Below are positions 23,854 to 33,268 of a DNA stretch of 64,000 nt, piece after piece. The stretch is from positions 20,051-84,050 of the forward strand of contig DATHDF010000035.1 in assembly GCA_035319185.1 (NCBI GenBank), given 5' to 3'. The position numbers were made by a program, and so were the translations under genes. This DNA is from Fen-1308 sp035319185 (GTDB lineage: Bacteria > Nitrospirota > Thermodesulfovibrionia > Thermodesulfovibrionales > Dissulfurispiraceae). Position 1 is the first letter of the stretch. Every line of letters begins with the position of its first letter. The notes beneath the pieces were generated by a model. That model saw nothing but the letters and a program-made list of their open reading frames with translations, made no database searches and was not told the origin of the DNA.

Positions 23854-25611
23854 CTATTTCCTGAACATCTTCTTCAGCTCGTTCATTGATATCCTGATCC
23901 TCGTAGGCCTGCCGTGCGGGCAGCGATCAGGCTCGTCACAGGCTGCCAAGTCCTTCAGCAGCTCGTTGACTCTTGCCATATCAGGCGTTTCCCTGCCCCT
24001 CATCGATGAATGGCATGCCAGTCGCGCCGCGATGCTCTCATGCAGATCTGACAGCGGACCGGCCTGCCTATGCGATGTCGCTCCATCGTCTGTGATACAG
24101 GAAGCCAAGTCTGTGATAAGCTCGTTCACATCAGCAGCCATCAGCACCTCCGGCAAGCTTCTCACTATGATCGTTCCATGGCCAAAATCCTCGGCCTCGA
24201 TGCCAAAATCGGTCAGCAACTGAAGATTATTCAGGACCGCATTGTATTCTTTCGGACCCAGCCTGACCTGCTGCGGAAAAAGCATCCTGTGAGAAGCAGC
24301 ATCTTTCCTGATCAACAATCGTTCATAATTGACCCGTTCATGCGCAGCATGATAGTCAATAATGGCAAGTCCGCCCTTTTCCGGTACAGCCACAAACGTC
24401 TCACCGAGATAGAGGAAAGGCGTCCACACTTCGTAAGGCAACCCGGAGGGTTCAGCAATATGCGCAACATCGCCTCCGGACCGTCCGGCAGTCAAAACCC
24501 CGTTTGCATTGTCATTAGCGTCCCGCCGAGAGTTATCAGCTGTCGCGCTGCCCAGCATATACTGTCCCTTGATCCTCTCACCGTCGGTCGCCCCAGAAAG
24601 AAAGTCCATATCCGCATCTCTAAGCGCTTCTCGCGCAGTTCCGAGGATGAAATTGTATATGCCCGTCTTGTCCTCGAAACGCACTTCCCTCTTTGCAGGG
24701 TGAACATTGACATCGACCTTCTCCGGATCAACGTAAAGATAAACAAGAAAAACCGGATGTTTATCTTTTGGTATAAGGTCTTTGTAAGCGGTGTATACAG
24801 CATGATTGATTGCCTGGTCCCTGACAGGCCTGCTATTGATGAAGACGAATTGCCCGTTTCTGTTGCTTCGGACATTAGATACCCTGCCGAGAAAGGCATG
24901 AATTGAAAACTCTTCGTCACCTGCAGATATCTCAATCAGGCTGTCGACGAAACACTTCCCATATACCTGCGTTATCCTTTCTTTGATCGATGCTGCGGGG
25001 GCCAATGACATGGATTCCTCACCGTCGATTCTCAGGATAAAACCTATGGTGAAGTGAGACAGCGCTTCGCGAGTCACTGCATCGATTATATGGGAATTCT
25101 CGGTTGCGTCCGACTTGAGGAATTTCCTGCGGGCCGGCGTGTTAAAAAAAAGGTCCTTGACCTCGATCGTCGTGCCTGAAGCCGGGCATAGCTTCTCGCT
25201 TTTTGTCTCGCCGCCGACTATCTCCACGCAGAGCCCGTTACTGCCAACGGCGGTTTCGTCCTCAGCCAAAGCAGTAATGAGCCTGATCTTGGATACGGCA
25301 GCGATAGAAGACAAGGCTTCGCCCCTGAACCCCATCGAACGTATCCTCTCAAGGTCCTCTTCCCGGCTGATCTTGCTTGTAGCGTATCTCTCAAATGCCA
25401 TAAGCGCATCTTCCCGGCCCATCCCGCTTCCATTGTCCGAAACCCTGATAATCCTTCTGCCGGCGCCGACAACCGAGATTTCAACCCTTGTGCTGCCTGC
25501 GTCTATGGAATTTTCGACCAGCTCTTTCACAACAGAGGCCGGACGCTCGATCACCTCTCCGGCTGCAATCTTGTTCCGGAGCAATACAGGCAGGACTTTG
25601 ATCCTGTTCAT
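23854..25611 (-). CDS. mutL: DNA mismatch repair protein MutL (endonuclease type)
   Basis: A 585-residue MutL. N-terminal GHKL ATPase motifs are present: ELVENSIDAG, SDNGSGM and FRGEALSSI. The C-terminal domain has DYHAAHERVNYE, matching the metal-dependent endonuclease motif DQHA-x2-E-x4-E apart from Gln to Tyr, plus ACHSSMRG and CPHGRPT zinc/endonuclease elements. It therefore probably nicks DNA itself, as expected where MutH is absent. ATG 25611 is chosen by alignment to MNRIKVLP; a longer frame overlaps the upstream gene. It starts one base after the AI-2E-family permease stop. Confidence 0.96.
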   Translation of the reverse strand: MNRIKVLPVLLRNKIAAGEVIERPASVVKELVENSIDAGSTRVEISVVGAGRRIIRVSDNGSGMGREDALMAFERYATSKISREEDLERIRSMGFRGEALSSIAAVSKIRLITALAEDETAVGSNGLCVEIVGGETKSEKLCPASGTTIEVKDLFFNTPARRKFLKSDATENSHIIDAVTREALSHFTIGFILRIDGEESMSLAPAASIKERITQVYGKCFVDSLIEISAGDEEFSIHAFLGRVSNVRSNRNGQFVFINSRPVRDQAINHAVYTAYKDLIPKDKHPVFLVYLYVDPEKVDVNVHPAKREVRFEDKTGIYNFILGTAREALRDADMDFLSGATDGERIKGQYMLGSATADNSRRDANDNANGVLTAGRSGGDVAHIAEPSGLPYEVWTPFLYLGETFVAVPEKGGLAIIDYHAAHERVNYERLLIRKDAASHRMLFPQQVRLGPKEYNAVLNNLQLLTDFGIEAEDFGHGTIIVRSLPEVLMAADVNELITDLASCITDDGATSHRQAGPLSDLHESIAARLACHSSMRGRETPDMARVNELLKDLAACDEPDRCPHGRPTRIRISMNELKKMFRK

Positions 25612-25612
25612 G

Positions 25613-26638
25613 TCAGACAAGTCCTCGCTCCCTAAGCTCGCTCTTGACATAAGCATAATAGATCGGCGCAGCAATGACACCGGCAAGCCCGAACGCGGCC
25701 TCCATCGTTATCATCGCAATCAGCAATTCCCAGGCATGCGCGCGTATCTGGCTGCCGATAATCTTCGCGTTAAGGAAATACTCCAGCTTGTGAATTACAA
25801 GCAAAAATGCAAGGGACGCTGCCGCGGCTGAAAGAGAGTTGCTCATACTGACGATAACTACAGCCGTGTTCGATATTACATTGCCGATGACCGGCAGGAG
25901 ACCGGCTATGAAGGTAATAGCCACAAGCACCTTGATAAGCGGCAGATGAACGCCGAAAAACGGCAATACGACGCCCAGATATATGGCAGTGAAAAGCGCA
26001 TTGATCGCCGCAATTCGCACCTGGGCAAATACCACGAAACGAAAAGACCGGCTGAACTTCTCTACACGCCCAGCCAGCGCGGCTGCAAAAGGCTTATGGT
26101 CCTCCGACGAATTGACCTGCCCGACGGCCAACAGGGCCCCGATCACCATCCCAATGAGGACATGGACCAGCATAAGCCCCGCTTCCCTGCCAACAGTCCG
26201 CACCTCTCCGGCATGTCCCTGCAGCCACGATGCGATACCGGTCCGTATCCCTTCAGGGTCTCCGGGCAAGTATCCGATAATCCATGAAGGAAGCGCCTCG
26301 CGGTATTCCTCGATGATCTCGGCCATTTTGTTCATAAGCGCAGGGACATCTCCAGACTCGCCATGGAAAAATGCAATGCCTCCCCAGATCAACAGTGACA
26401 GCGAAGTCATTATGGCAGTGGCAAGAAGGGCGACCACCACGATTCTGGCGAGCCGGCCCTGCAGCTTTGCAATTCTCAATGGCGGGGCAAGAAGATGGAC
26501 CAGTTCGTATACAAGAAACCCGGACAGCAAGGCGGGGAGCAGATGCAGTTTAAGGACCAGCAGCATTGCAGTGCCCGATGATATCCAAGCTGCAATCTCG
26601 CATCCAGTCACTTTTTGCCTTTCGCCTTCCGGCCCCAT
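25613..26638 (-). CDS. AI-2E-family transporter-like permease
   Basis: A 341-residue membrane protein with about seven helices, of the AI-2E (PerM) family: a central soluble segment and the conserved LLPVIGNVISNTAVVIVSM and C-terminal AHAWELLIAMITMEAAFGLAGVI outline. Family members include autoinducer-2 exporters and Na+/H+ antiporters, so substrate is not assignable. GGAGG precedes the ATG. It is the first gene of an operon with mutL. Confidence 0.82.
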   Translation of the reverse strand: MGPEGERQKVTGCEIAAWISSGTAMLLVLKLHLLPALLSGFLVYELVHLLAPPLRIAKLQGRLARIVVVALLATAIMTSLSLLIWGGIAFFHGESGDVPALMNKMAEIIEEYREALPSWIIGYLPGDPEGIRTGIASWLQGHAGEVRTVGREAGLMLVHVLIGMVIGALLAVGQVNSSEDHKPFAAALAGRVEKFSRSFRFVVFAQVRIAAINALFTAIYLGVVLPFFGVHLPLIKVLVAITFIAGLLPVIGNVISNTAVVIVSMSNSLSAAAASLAFLLVIHKLEYFLNAKIIGSQIRAHAWELLIAMITMEAAFGLAGVIAAPIYYAYVKSELRERGLV

Positions 26639-26801
26639 CCGAACCTCCGTAACGCTTCTGTCTTATGTGGCCGCAGGAAACCTTTCATATCAGCTATTCA
26701 TCGGGGTCCTGCAGCAGCAGAAAAAAGCCTGTCAATCCGTATTATAACCCTTTGCGGTCAGCATATGCAGTCGGCCATGTCAGTCACACTCGGTCATAGG
26801 G

Positions 26802-26807
26802 TAAAAT
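26802..26807 (+). promoter_or_regulatory. -10 element for truA (leaderless)
   Basis: TAAAAT with a 6-nt gap to ATG 26814, so +1 falls on the A of the start codon. No ribosome binding site precedes truA. Confidence 0.5.
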
Positions 26808-26813
26808 AGTCAT

Positions 26814-27581
26814 ATGCGTAATATAAGGATGATGCTGCAGTATGACGGCGCAAATTATCTGGGATGGCAGGTCCAGCCCGCCGGCATCACTATTCAGGGT
26901 TGCATCCAGAAGTGCCTTTCCAGAATTACGGGAGAGAAGGTCAATGTTATTGCAGCCGGCAGGACCGATGCCGGGGTCCATGCCATCGGACAAACCGCCG
27001 GCTTCACGACGTCCTCAAAACTCAGCCCTTATGTATTACAGAACGCCCTTAACTCCCTCCTCCCTAATGATATCCGAATAATTGAAATCGAAGATGCTGA
27101 CGAATCTTTCCATGCCCGTTATTCAGCCAGGGGGAAATCCTATATCTACCTCCTGACGACGGACAGGGTTGTATCTCCATTCATTTGCCGTTACGTCTGG
27201 AGGCTACCTTATAGTCTCGACACTGCAGCCATGAAGTCGGCCCTCCAATACATCTCCGGCACTCATGATTTTTCTGCGTTCCGCGGCAGCGGCTGCGGGG
27301 CCAGGAGCACGCAGAGAACTATATATGATGCTTCGCTGTTTGAGACGAACTCGGTAGAATCCGTAACGATCCGGCTTAGTGGAGCCTTCATGAGGTTCCG
27401 CTTCGAAGGTGACGCTTTTTTGCGTCATATGGTCAGAAATTTGGTCGGGACTATCGTTGAAGTCGGAAAGGGAAGGTTAAGACCGGAAGATATGAGGCGA
27501 ATCATCGAAAGCAGGGACAGGAGGTGCGCAGGAATGACCGCTCCCGCCCAGGGCCTGTTTCTTGAGAGCGTCACATATTGA
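26814..27581 (+). CDS. truA: tRNA pseudouridine synthase A
   Basis: A 255-residue enzyme that isomerises uridines 38-40 in the anticodon arm of tRNAs. The catalytic Asp 52 lies in AAGRTDAGVHAIGQ; FHARYSARGKSYIY and FLRHMVRNLVG are family motifs. It stands alone, divergent from the AI-2E permease gene and convergent with the dksA-like gene. No Shine-Dalgarno is visible and a -10 element sits 6 nt upstream. Confidence 0.96.
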   Translation: MRNIRMMLQYDGANYLGWQVQPAGITIQGCIQKCLSRITGEKVNVIAAGRTDAGVHAIGQTAGFTTSSKLSPYVLQNALNSLLPNDIRIIEIEDADESFHARYSARGKSYIYLLTTDRVVSPFICRYVWRLPYSLDTAAMKSALQYISGTHDFSAFRGSGCGARSTQRTIYDASLFETNSVESVTIRLSGAFMRFRFEGDAFLRHMVRNLVGTIVEVGKGRLRPEDMRRIIESRDRRCAGMTAPAQGLFLESVTY

Positions 27582-27644
27582 ATTTTACTGGCGCCGTCAC
27601 CCGACCTTAATCAGCCGCATGCGTGCTGCAGCGACGCTGCGATC

Positions 27645-28070
27645 TCAGATCGACCCCTCTTCTTTTTCGAGTTTTTCCTTCATCTCCCTTTCCTCCTGGC
27701 AATCTCTGCAAAAGATGGCGAAAGGGAGTATCTTCAGCCTTTCTTCGCTGATCTCGTCGCCGCACTCGTCGCATACTCCGTAAGTGCCCTCGCTGAGCTT
27801 TCTGAGAGCAGTGTCTATTTTAAGCAGCGTTTCCCGATGTGTGCTCAGTTGCCTGAGGTTTATGTCCTCTGCAAGATCGACCACCGACAGGTCTCCGTCG
27901 TCGAGCACCGTTTCGACAAGCTGTTTTTTCTCGCCCGATACATATTTCCGGATCTCTGATTTGCTTTCTTTGACGATATCCTCGCGCTTTTGAATCAGCG
28001 CCCTTCTCAGCCTTTCTTTCCGCGTCTCTTCACTTTCCGGTTTTTCTTTCTTCAGTGCTTTTTTTACCAT
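27645..28070 (-). CDS. dksA: DksA/TraR-family zinc-finger regulator
   Basis: A 141-residue protein with a long N-terminal coiled coil (about residues 15-90) and a C4 zinc finger CDECGDE...FCRDC (about residues 100-124). DksA proteins enter the RNA polymerase secondary channel and work with ppGpp, whose synthase is encoded about 6 kb away. The coiled-coil tip contains DDGDLSVVDLAED, with Asp residues as in DksA. GAGGAGCG precedes the ATG. Confidence 0.9.
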   Translation of the reverse strand: MVKKALKKEKPESEETRKERLRRALIQKREDIVKESKSEIRKYVSGEKKQLVETVLDDGDLSVVDLAEDINLRQLSTHRETLLKIDTALRKLSEGTYGVCDECGDEISEERLKILPFAIFCRDCQEEREMKEKLEKEEGSI

Positions 28071-28136
28071 ATATCGCTCCTCGGCTCAGCATGGAATGCG
28101 CATTGCAACTCAATTCCTTGCCGGCAGCCTTGCCTT

Positions 28137-28277
28137 CTATTTTTCTGCGGCAGCGACTTCCTCTTTGTGTACTTCGACAATGCTTCTGATCTTAATGCCG
28201 GCCTGTTCAAGCGCCTTCTGGATATCGCTCATCTTTGCATCTGTGACCTTCACGACGAAACTAGAGTTCAAAGACAT
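28137..28277 (-). CDS. 46-residue protein translationally coupled to frr
   Basis: A short ORF starting one base after the frr stop. Its ribosome site GGAGG is built into the final frr codons (ATG GAG GTC TAG), so it is translated by coupling. The product is soluble, beginning MSLNSSFVVKVTDAKMSD and ending in a Glu/Ala/Lys-rich tail; strand-helix-strand pattern (FVVKV, then SDIQKALEQAG, then IKIRSIVEV) looks like a miniature ACT-like or similar alpha/beta fold. I do not recognise a family. Confidence 0.6.
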   Translation of the reverse strand: MSLNSSFVVKVTDAKMSDIQKALEQAGIKIRSIVEVHKEEVAAAEK

Positions 28278-28278
28278 G

Positions 28279-28833
28279 CTAGACCTCCATTATCTCCTTT
28301 TCTTTGTGCTGGAGCACTTCTTCAACTTTATGGACATATGAATCGGTCAGCTTCTGAATCTCCTCCTGAAACCTCTTTACGTCGTCCTCGCTTATATGCT
28401 GCTCTTTTTCTTTCTTCTTTACATCCTCAAGTATGTCGCGGCGAATATTCCTTACAGCAACTCGAGCCTCCTCGGCCCTCTTCTTTACAACCTTGACGAG
28501 CTGCTTTCTCCGCTCCTCCGTCAGCTGGGGAATGTTGATCCTTATCGTCTTGCCGTCGTTGCCCGGCGTCAGTCCAAGATCTGATTTCAATATCGCCTTT
28601 TCGATATCCGGGATCAGCCTCTGCTCCCATGGCTGGATAGTGATCTGCCTGCTTTCTGGGATACCAAGGGTAGCGACCTGGCCTATATGCGTAGGCGTTC
28701 CATAATAATCGATCTTGATCCCGTCCAGCAGGCTGAGAGAAGCTCTTCCAGTCCTTATTGATCCGAAGTCCTTTTTGAGCGACTCTATCGCCCCGGTCAT
28801 CCTGTCGGTCGCCTCTTTCTTAAGTACCTGCAT
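28279..28833 (-). CDS. frr: Ribosome recycling factor
   Basis: A 184-residue protein that with EF-G splits post-termination ribosomes. Motifs RTGRASLSLLDGIKIDYYGTPT, NIPQLTEERRKQLVKVVKK and RNIRRD are family hallmarks, and length is normal. GGGGTG precedes the ATG. It is part of the rpsB-tsf-pyrH-frr translation operon. Confidence 0.97.
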   Translation of the reverse strand: MQVLKKEATDRMTGAIESLKKDFGSIRTGRASLSLLDGIKIDYYGTPTHIGQVATLGIPESRQITIQPWEQRLIPDIEKAILKSDLGLTPGNDGKTIRINIPQLTEERRKQLVKVVKKRAEEARVAVRNIRRDILEDVKKKEKEQHISEDDVKRFQEEIQKLTDSYVHKVEEVLQHKEKEIMEV

Positions 28834-28863
28834 TTTTCACCCCGTCGGCAAACGATCTTGCGA

Positions 28864-29607
28864 TCAGCGATCGCCCTTGATTACCTTGGTGCCTATCCTG
28901 CGGCCCAGCAAAAGTTTCCTAATATTATCTGTTTTTTTGATATCAAAAACAACTATCGGAAGATTGTTGTCCATGCAGAGCGTGATGGCGGTCGAATCCA
29001 TGACCTTCAGGTCCTGCTTGATCACATCTAAATAGGAAATAACGTCATATTTCCTGGCCGACGGGTCCTTGACAGGGTCCGCATTGTAAACGCCGTCCAC
29101 CTTGGTCCCTTTTAGAATCACCTCAGCGCCGATTTCCATAGCCCTTAGCGCTGCAGCGGTGTCAGTTGTGAAATACGGATTTCCGGTCCCGGCGGCAAAA
29201 ATTACTATCCGGCCCTTCTCAAGATGACGCACTGCCTTGCGCCGGATATACGGCTCAGCCAGCTCGCGCATCTCGATGGCCGACTGAACGCGCGTTTGCA
29301 GGCCGAGTTTTTCGAGGGAATTCTGGAGGGCGAGGGCGTTGATTACGGTTGCGAGCATCCCCATGTAATCGGCTGAAGCCCGTTCCATGCCCTTGACAGA
29401 GGCCTCAACGCCTCTGAAGATATTACCCCCTCCGATGACCACGGAAATCTGGATGCCCATGTCGTAGACCTTCTTGATCTCGGCAGCCATGAACTGAACA
29501 GTGGCCGGATCCAGCCCGTACGACTTGTCTCCCATGAGGGCCTCCCCGCTCAGCTTGAGCAGGATCTTCTTGTAAATCGGCGTCGCACTCTGGTTCCTCT
29601 TCCTCAC
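28864..29607 (-). CDS. pyrH: UMP kinase
   Basis: A 247-residue bacterial UMP kinase of the amino acid kinase fold, converting UMP to UDP for pyrimidine nucleotide synthesis. KILLKLSGEALMG near the N-terminus, GGGNIFRG and GTGNPYFTTDTAAALRA are family signatures. Start GTG 29607 is preceded by GAGGAG. Operon order tsf-pyrH-frr is conserved in many bacteria. Confidence 0.97.
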   Translation of the reverse strand: MRKRNQSATPIYKKILLKLSGEALMGDKSYGLDPATVQFMAAEIKKVYDMGIQISVVIGGGNIFRGVEASVKGMERASADYMGMLATVINALALQNSLEKLGLQTRVQSAIEMRELAEPYIRRKAVRHLEKGRIVIFAAGTGNPYFTTDTAAALRAMEIGAEVILKGTKVDGVYNADPVKDPSARKYDVISYLDVIKQDLKVMDSTAITLCMDNNLPIVVFDIKKTDNIRKLLLGRRIGTKVIKGDR

Positions 29608-29630
29608 GGAAAATCTCCTCTAAAACAGTA

Positions 29631-30245
29631 TCAGCACGACTCGGTCTTGGCCATGCCCTCGCCCAGCTGGAATCTTGCAAATCTCCGGACAACGATATTT
29701 TCGCCCAGTTTGGCGATCTTTTCGGTAATGATGTCTTTCACCTTCTTTTTGCCGTCCGGGTCCTTGATGAAAACCTGCTCAAGGAGGCACATGTCGCTAT
29801 AAAATTTGTCGAGCTTGCCTTCTATTATCTTTTCCACGACCTGGGGCGGCTTGTTGGTAACCTGCGCCCTGTATATCTCTTTCTCCCTCTCGATGGTCTC
29901 GGCGGATACGTCTTCCCTGGAAATGTACGGCGGATTCGCGGCGGCTATGTGCATCGCAATATCCTTAACCAGCCCCCTGAAATCATCAGTCCTCGCCACG
30001 AAATCGGTCTCGCAATTGATCTCGACCATGACCCCAAGTTTATCCATATGTATATATGAGCCTATCAGTCCCTCGGTTGCGGAGCGGCTGGCTTTTTTTG
30101 CCGCAGAGGCAAGACCCTTCTGCCGAAGATAATCGATAGCTTTTTCCATATCTCCGCCGCTTTCAGAGAGGGCGCGCTTGCAATCCATTAGACCAGCGCC
30201 CGTCTTTTCCCTGAGTTCCTTAACCATTTCAGCGCTTATGTTCAT
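29631..30245 (-). CDS. tsf: Elongation factor Ts, short form
   Basis: A 204-residue nucleotide-exchange factor for EF-Tu. The N-terminal UBA-like domain (LREKTGAGLMDCKRAL) and the TDF motif (NCETDFVARTDDF) are intact. Length is that of the short form with one core subdomain, as in Thermus or cyanobacteria, rather than the longer gamma-proteobacterial form. The ATG overlaps the rpsB stop by 1 nt (TAATG). Confidence 0.96.
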   Translation of the reverse strand: MNISAEMVKELREKTGAGLMDCKRALSESGGDMEKAIDYLRQKGLASAAKKASRSATEGLIGSYIHMDKLGVMVEINCETDFVARTDDFRGLVKDIAMHIAAANPPYISREDVSAETIEREKEIYRAQVTNKPPQVVEKIIEGKLDKFYSDMCLLEQVFIKDPDGKKKVKDIITEKIAKLGENIVVRRFARFQLGEGMAKTESC

Positions 30246-31027
30246 TATGCCTTTTCCTCCACGCCTGCAACACCTTCTTTTTCACCGCCTGCGGCCATGT
30301 CCTTGGCTGCAGCGGCTTCAGCAGTCTCTTGCGCCTTCTTCGAAAGAGCGCCTTTCCCCTCGACAACAGCCGATGCCATCTTGGAAGAAATGAGCTTGAT
30401 AGCCCTTATCGCGTCGTCGTTGCCAGGTATAACGTAATCGGCATCATCGGGGTCGCAATTTGTATCGACTACGGCCACTATGGGAATGGAAAGCCTCTTG
30501 GCCTCTTCCACTGCGATATTTTCCTTGCGGGGATCGATGATGAAAACGGCCGTTGGGATGCTTTTCATCTCCTTTATACCGCACAGATTCTTTTCGAGCT
30601 TCTCGCGTTCCTTTTCAAGCTGCGAGACCTCTTTCTTCGTCAATACGTTATATGTGCCGTCAGCCTTCATGTTTTCGATCTTCTTGAGCCTTTCAATACT
30701 CTTCTTGACCGTGGTGAAGTTTGTCAGCATGCCTCCGAGCCATCTGCTCGTGACATAATAGGCGCCTGCCTTTTTCGCCTCTTCGGTAACGGCATCCTGC
30801 GCCTGCTTTTTTGTTCCCACAAACAGTACGTCGCCCCCTGAAGTCGCCACGTTCCTGAGAAAATTATAGGCCTCTTCGACACCCTTCAATGTCTTCTGAA
30901 GATCGACGATATGAATACCATTCCTCTCTCCGAAGATATATTTTTTCATCTTCGGGTTCCACCTCTTCACCTGATGCCCGAAATGGGCGCCGGACTCCAG
31001 AAGTTCCTTCATCGTTACAACCGCCAT
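30245..31027 (-). CDS. rpsB: 30S ribosomal protein S2
   Basis: A 260-residue S2 protein (MKELLESGAHFGHQVKRWNPKM near the start, RWLGGMLTNFTTVKKSI, DPRKENIAVEEA). ATG 31027 is selected by GGAGGAG upstream and by alignment; an earlier in-frame ATG would add 23 unrelated residues. It heads the rpsB-tsf-pyrH-frr operon. The leader upstream (31028-31140) has no clear promoter and could hold S2 autoregulation. Confidence 0.97.
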   Translation of the reverse strand: MAVVTMKELLESGAHFGHQVKRWNPKMKKYIFGERNGIHIVDLQKTLKGVEEAYNFLRNVATSGGDVLFVGTKKQAQDAVTEEAKKAGAYYVTSRWLGGMLTNFTTVKKSIERLKKIENMKADGTYNVLTKKEVSQLEKEREKLEKNLCGIKEMKSIPTAVFIIDPRKENIAVEEAKRLSIPIVAVVDTNCDPDDADYVIPGNDDAIRAIKLISSKMASAVVEGKGALSKKAQETAEAAAAKDMAAGGEKEGVAGVEEKA

Positions 31028-31222
31028 CTTGCTCCTCCTGTCTGCTTTGGTTTTTCCTCCGCCCTCTTCTCCTAACCAGCCGCACGGCGGGACCATCGAA
31101 GAATCATAACGGGCGTGTGTTTTTAAACTAGAAAGTTTATCATGATTTACATCTATTTATCAAGCAGTAACGCAAAATCCAGATATGCTCGCGCCGCCCT
31201 CCGAAAAAATGTACGCAAGACC

Positions 31223-32407
31223 TCAGTCCAGAAGCGGCAGCTGCTGTTTGTTATGGTTCTTGTTGGGATTAAATATGCGTACGGAATTCTTGATGAGCTT
31301 TGCAGAGTAAAGCGCGCTGTCGGCAGCACGGTAAAGCTCTTTGTGGTCTCTTACCCTGGCGGTCTTTGAATTGGCGATTCCAACGCTTACCGTTGGGACC
31401 TGCTTCAAAATGCCGAGATAGTGCCTGGCAAATTTCTCCTGCAATCTCATGGCAAAATTATATGCGCCTTCCGTATCGGATTCGAGCAGCATGTAACCGA
31501 ATTCGTCCCCGCCAAGACGACAGGCTACATCGCCTTTTCTGCCTATCTGTTTGAGCATCCTCGACAGCGTACGGATTACCCTGTCCCCCATCACATGACC
31601 GTACGTGTCGTTTATGGGCTTTAGATTGTCGATGTCTATAAACAGAAGCGAGAATTGCACATCGTACCTCTTGGATTTCAGGAATTCCTCCTCCAGTCTC
31701 TTGAAAAAGAAGCGGCGATTGAAAATGCCCGTAAGCGGGTCGATCAGGGCTATTTTTCGAAGCTGCTTGTTTTTTCTTAAAAGCTCTGAAGTCTTTTTGT
31801 CGACTTCGGCCTTTAGTGTGGTATTCCAGCCGGCAAGGCTGCTGTACAGCCTCGACAACGTGATTACCTGGCCGACAAAGTCCGCGAGCAGGACCATCAG
31901 CGTTTCCATGTGGGAAGTATAAGCTTCGTTGTATAGCGGATGACTGAAATTAATGACGCCGATTATCTCATCTTCGGCCCGGATGGGGACGGACAGCATT
32001 GAGGTTATACTGACATTATTGTCCAGCTTGAGATATTTGTCATCGGTCGATACATCGGCAACATAGATTGGCTTACCGGTCGCAAATGCTGTTCCCGCGA
32101 TCCCGGTGCCTGCATCCATCACCGTGCCGGTCTTCCATTTTCCGCCGTTGTGTTTGTCGCCCTTGCCGCTGCCGGCAACAAGTATTAATTTCTTCCCGCC
32201 GTCATCTTTGAGCATGATAGAGCAGTTTTCGAAGGAAAGCTCGCCCGAAAAAATATCGACGATATTCCGGCAAAGGGTATCCATTTCGCGTTCCCTTTTG
32301 CCGAGAGCGCTGACTCTGATCATAGCGGAGATTATCCTGATGATCTTCTCATAGAATTCATCTTCACTACGCAGCATACCGGACGGACCGGTCAGAGAAT
32401 CAGACAC
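31223..32407 (-). CDS. GAF-GGDEF diguanylate cyclase
   Basis: A 394-residue soluble protein with a GAF sensor (about residues 30-185), a helical linker (190-225) and a GGDEF domain. The active-site sequence is LGGDEF, and an RKGD five residues before it is the product-inhibition I-site, so it is predicted to make cyclic di-GMP with feedback control. GTG 32407 is preceded by GAGAGGG. Single gene; no c-di-GMP effector is adjacent. Confidence 0.92.
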   Translation of the reverse strand: MSDSLTGPSGMLRSEDEFYEKIIRIISAMIRVSALGKREREMDTLCRNIVDIFSGELSFENCSIMLKDDGGKKLILVAGSGKGDKHNGGKWKTGTVMDAGTGIAGTAFATGKPIYVADVSTDDKYLKLDNNVSITSMLSVPIRAEDEIIGVINFSHPLYNEAYTSHMETLMVLLADFVGQVITLSRLYSSLAGWNTTLKAEVDKKTSELLRKNKQLRKIALIDPLTGIFNRRFFFKRLEEEFLKSKRYDVQFSLLFIDIDNLKPINDTYGHVMGDRVIRTLSRMLKQIGRKGDVACRLGGDEFGYMLLESDTEGAYNFAMRLQEKFARHYLGILKQVPTVSVGIANSKTARVRDHKELYRAADSALYSAKLIKNSVRIFNPNKNHNKQQLPLLD

Positions 32408-32488
32408 AAAAGCCCTCTCGCATTCGGCATTTCGATATTTTGGCTTTTTATTATAAACAAAACCCGGGAAGGAATGCAGTGATTCGAA

Positions 32489-33172
32489 TCAAAACCTTGT
32501 GTATCGCTTGCGGGGAAGCCAAAGCCTTATCGTCAGAAGGCCGGCAAGAAAACCTCCGATATGCGCAAACCAAGCCACGCCGCCGGACTGAATGCCGGTT
32601 TCGCTTATAAATCCGTTCAGCAACTGTAAAACGGCCCATAGCCCTATTACTATGAGAGCGGGAATCCTGGATATCCAGATCAGTCCGAAAAAAACCAGTG
32701 TTATAACACGTGCCGAAGGGAAGAGCAATATGTAAGCGCCGAGCACGCCCGAAACGGCCCCGCTGGCGCCAATCATCGGAAGCTCGGAGCCGGGACCGCT
32801 GAACGCAAAGACATAGGCTGCGACAAAGCCGGAAAAGAGATAAAAAATAGCGAACCTGACATGCCCAAGAGTATCTTCGATATTGTCTCCGAAGATCCAG
32901 AGATAGAGCATGTTTCCGCCCAGATGCAGTATGTTGCCATGCAGGAACATGGAAGTGATAACGCTGACCAGCGGGCTTATCGGCTGATAGGCATTGGGGG
33001 TGACCTTAAACGAAGTAAGGTTTAAAGGAATAGCCCCATAGAGGCGCGCGATATGGGATGCCTCCAGAGGTGACAGCGCCTCCCAGACAAATACAGCGCA
33101 GTTCAAGAAGATAATGATAATTGTTACAAAGGGAGTAGTCTCGGACTTATTTTCATCTTTAAGGGGGATCAT
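32489..33172 (-). CDS. Rhomboid-family intramembrane serine protease
   Basis: A 227-residue protein with six predicted membrane helices. The catalytic Ser lies in GASGAVSG and the catalytic His in AWFAHIGGF; the loop motif EDTLGHVRF is also typical. It cleaves membrane-protein segments within the bilayer. A TATCAT 12 nt upstream and no ribosome site suggest a very short leader (about 6 nt). Confidence 0.93.
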   Translation of the reverse strand: MIPLKDENKSETTPFVTIIIIFLNCAVFVWEALSPLEASHIARLYGAIPLNLTSFKVTPNAYQPISPLVSVITSMFLHGNILHLGGNMLYLWIFGDNIEDTLGHVRFAIFYLFSGFVAAYVFAFSGPGSELPMIGASGAVSGVLGAYILLFPSARVITLVFFGLIWISRIPALIVIGLWAVLQLLNGFISETGIQSGGVAWFAHIGGFLAGLLTIRLWLPRKRYTRF

Positions 33173-33231
33173 CTGTCAGTCTCAATGATAGGATTTTTTT
33201 AAAGTTTCCGCAAGAGAAAAAACAAAAAAAA

Positions 33232-33251
33232 GGCGGGCACCGAAGCCCGCC
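33232..33251 (-). terminator. Rho-independent terminator after hcp
   Basis: GGCGGGC (33232-33238) and GCCCGCC (33245-33251) form a 7-bp GC stem with a 6-nt loop, followed on the minus strand by a T-rich run. It begins 17 nt past the hcp stop. Confidence 0.9.
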
Positions 33252-33268
33252 TGTGAAGGAAAGACAAT

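Noticed and set aside
32470..32485. GATTCGAATC resembling a tRNA T-arm
   Set aside because: No acceptor or anticodon arm can be built around it; I found no tRNA gene in the window.
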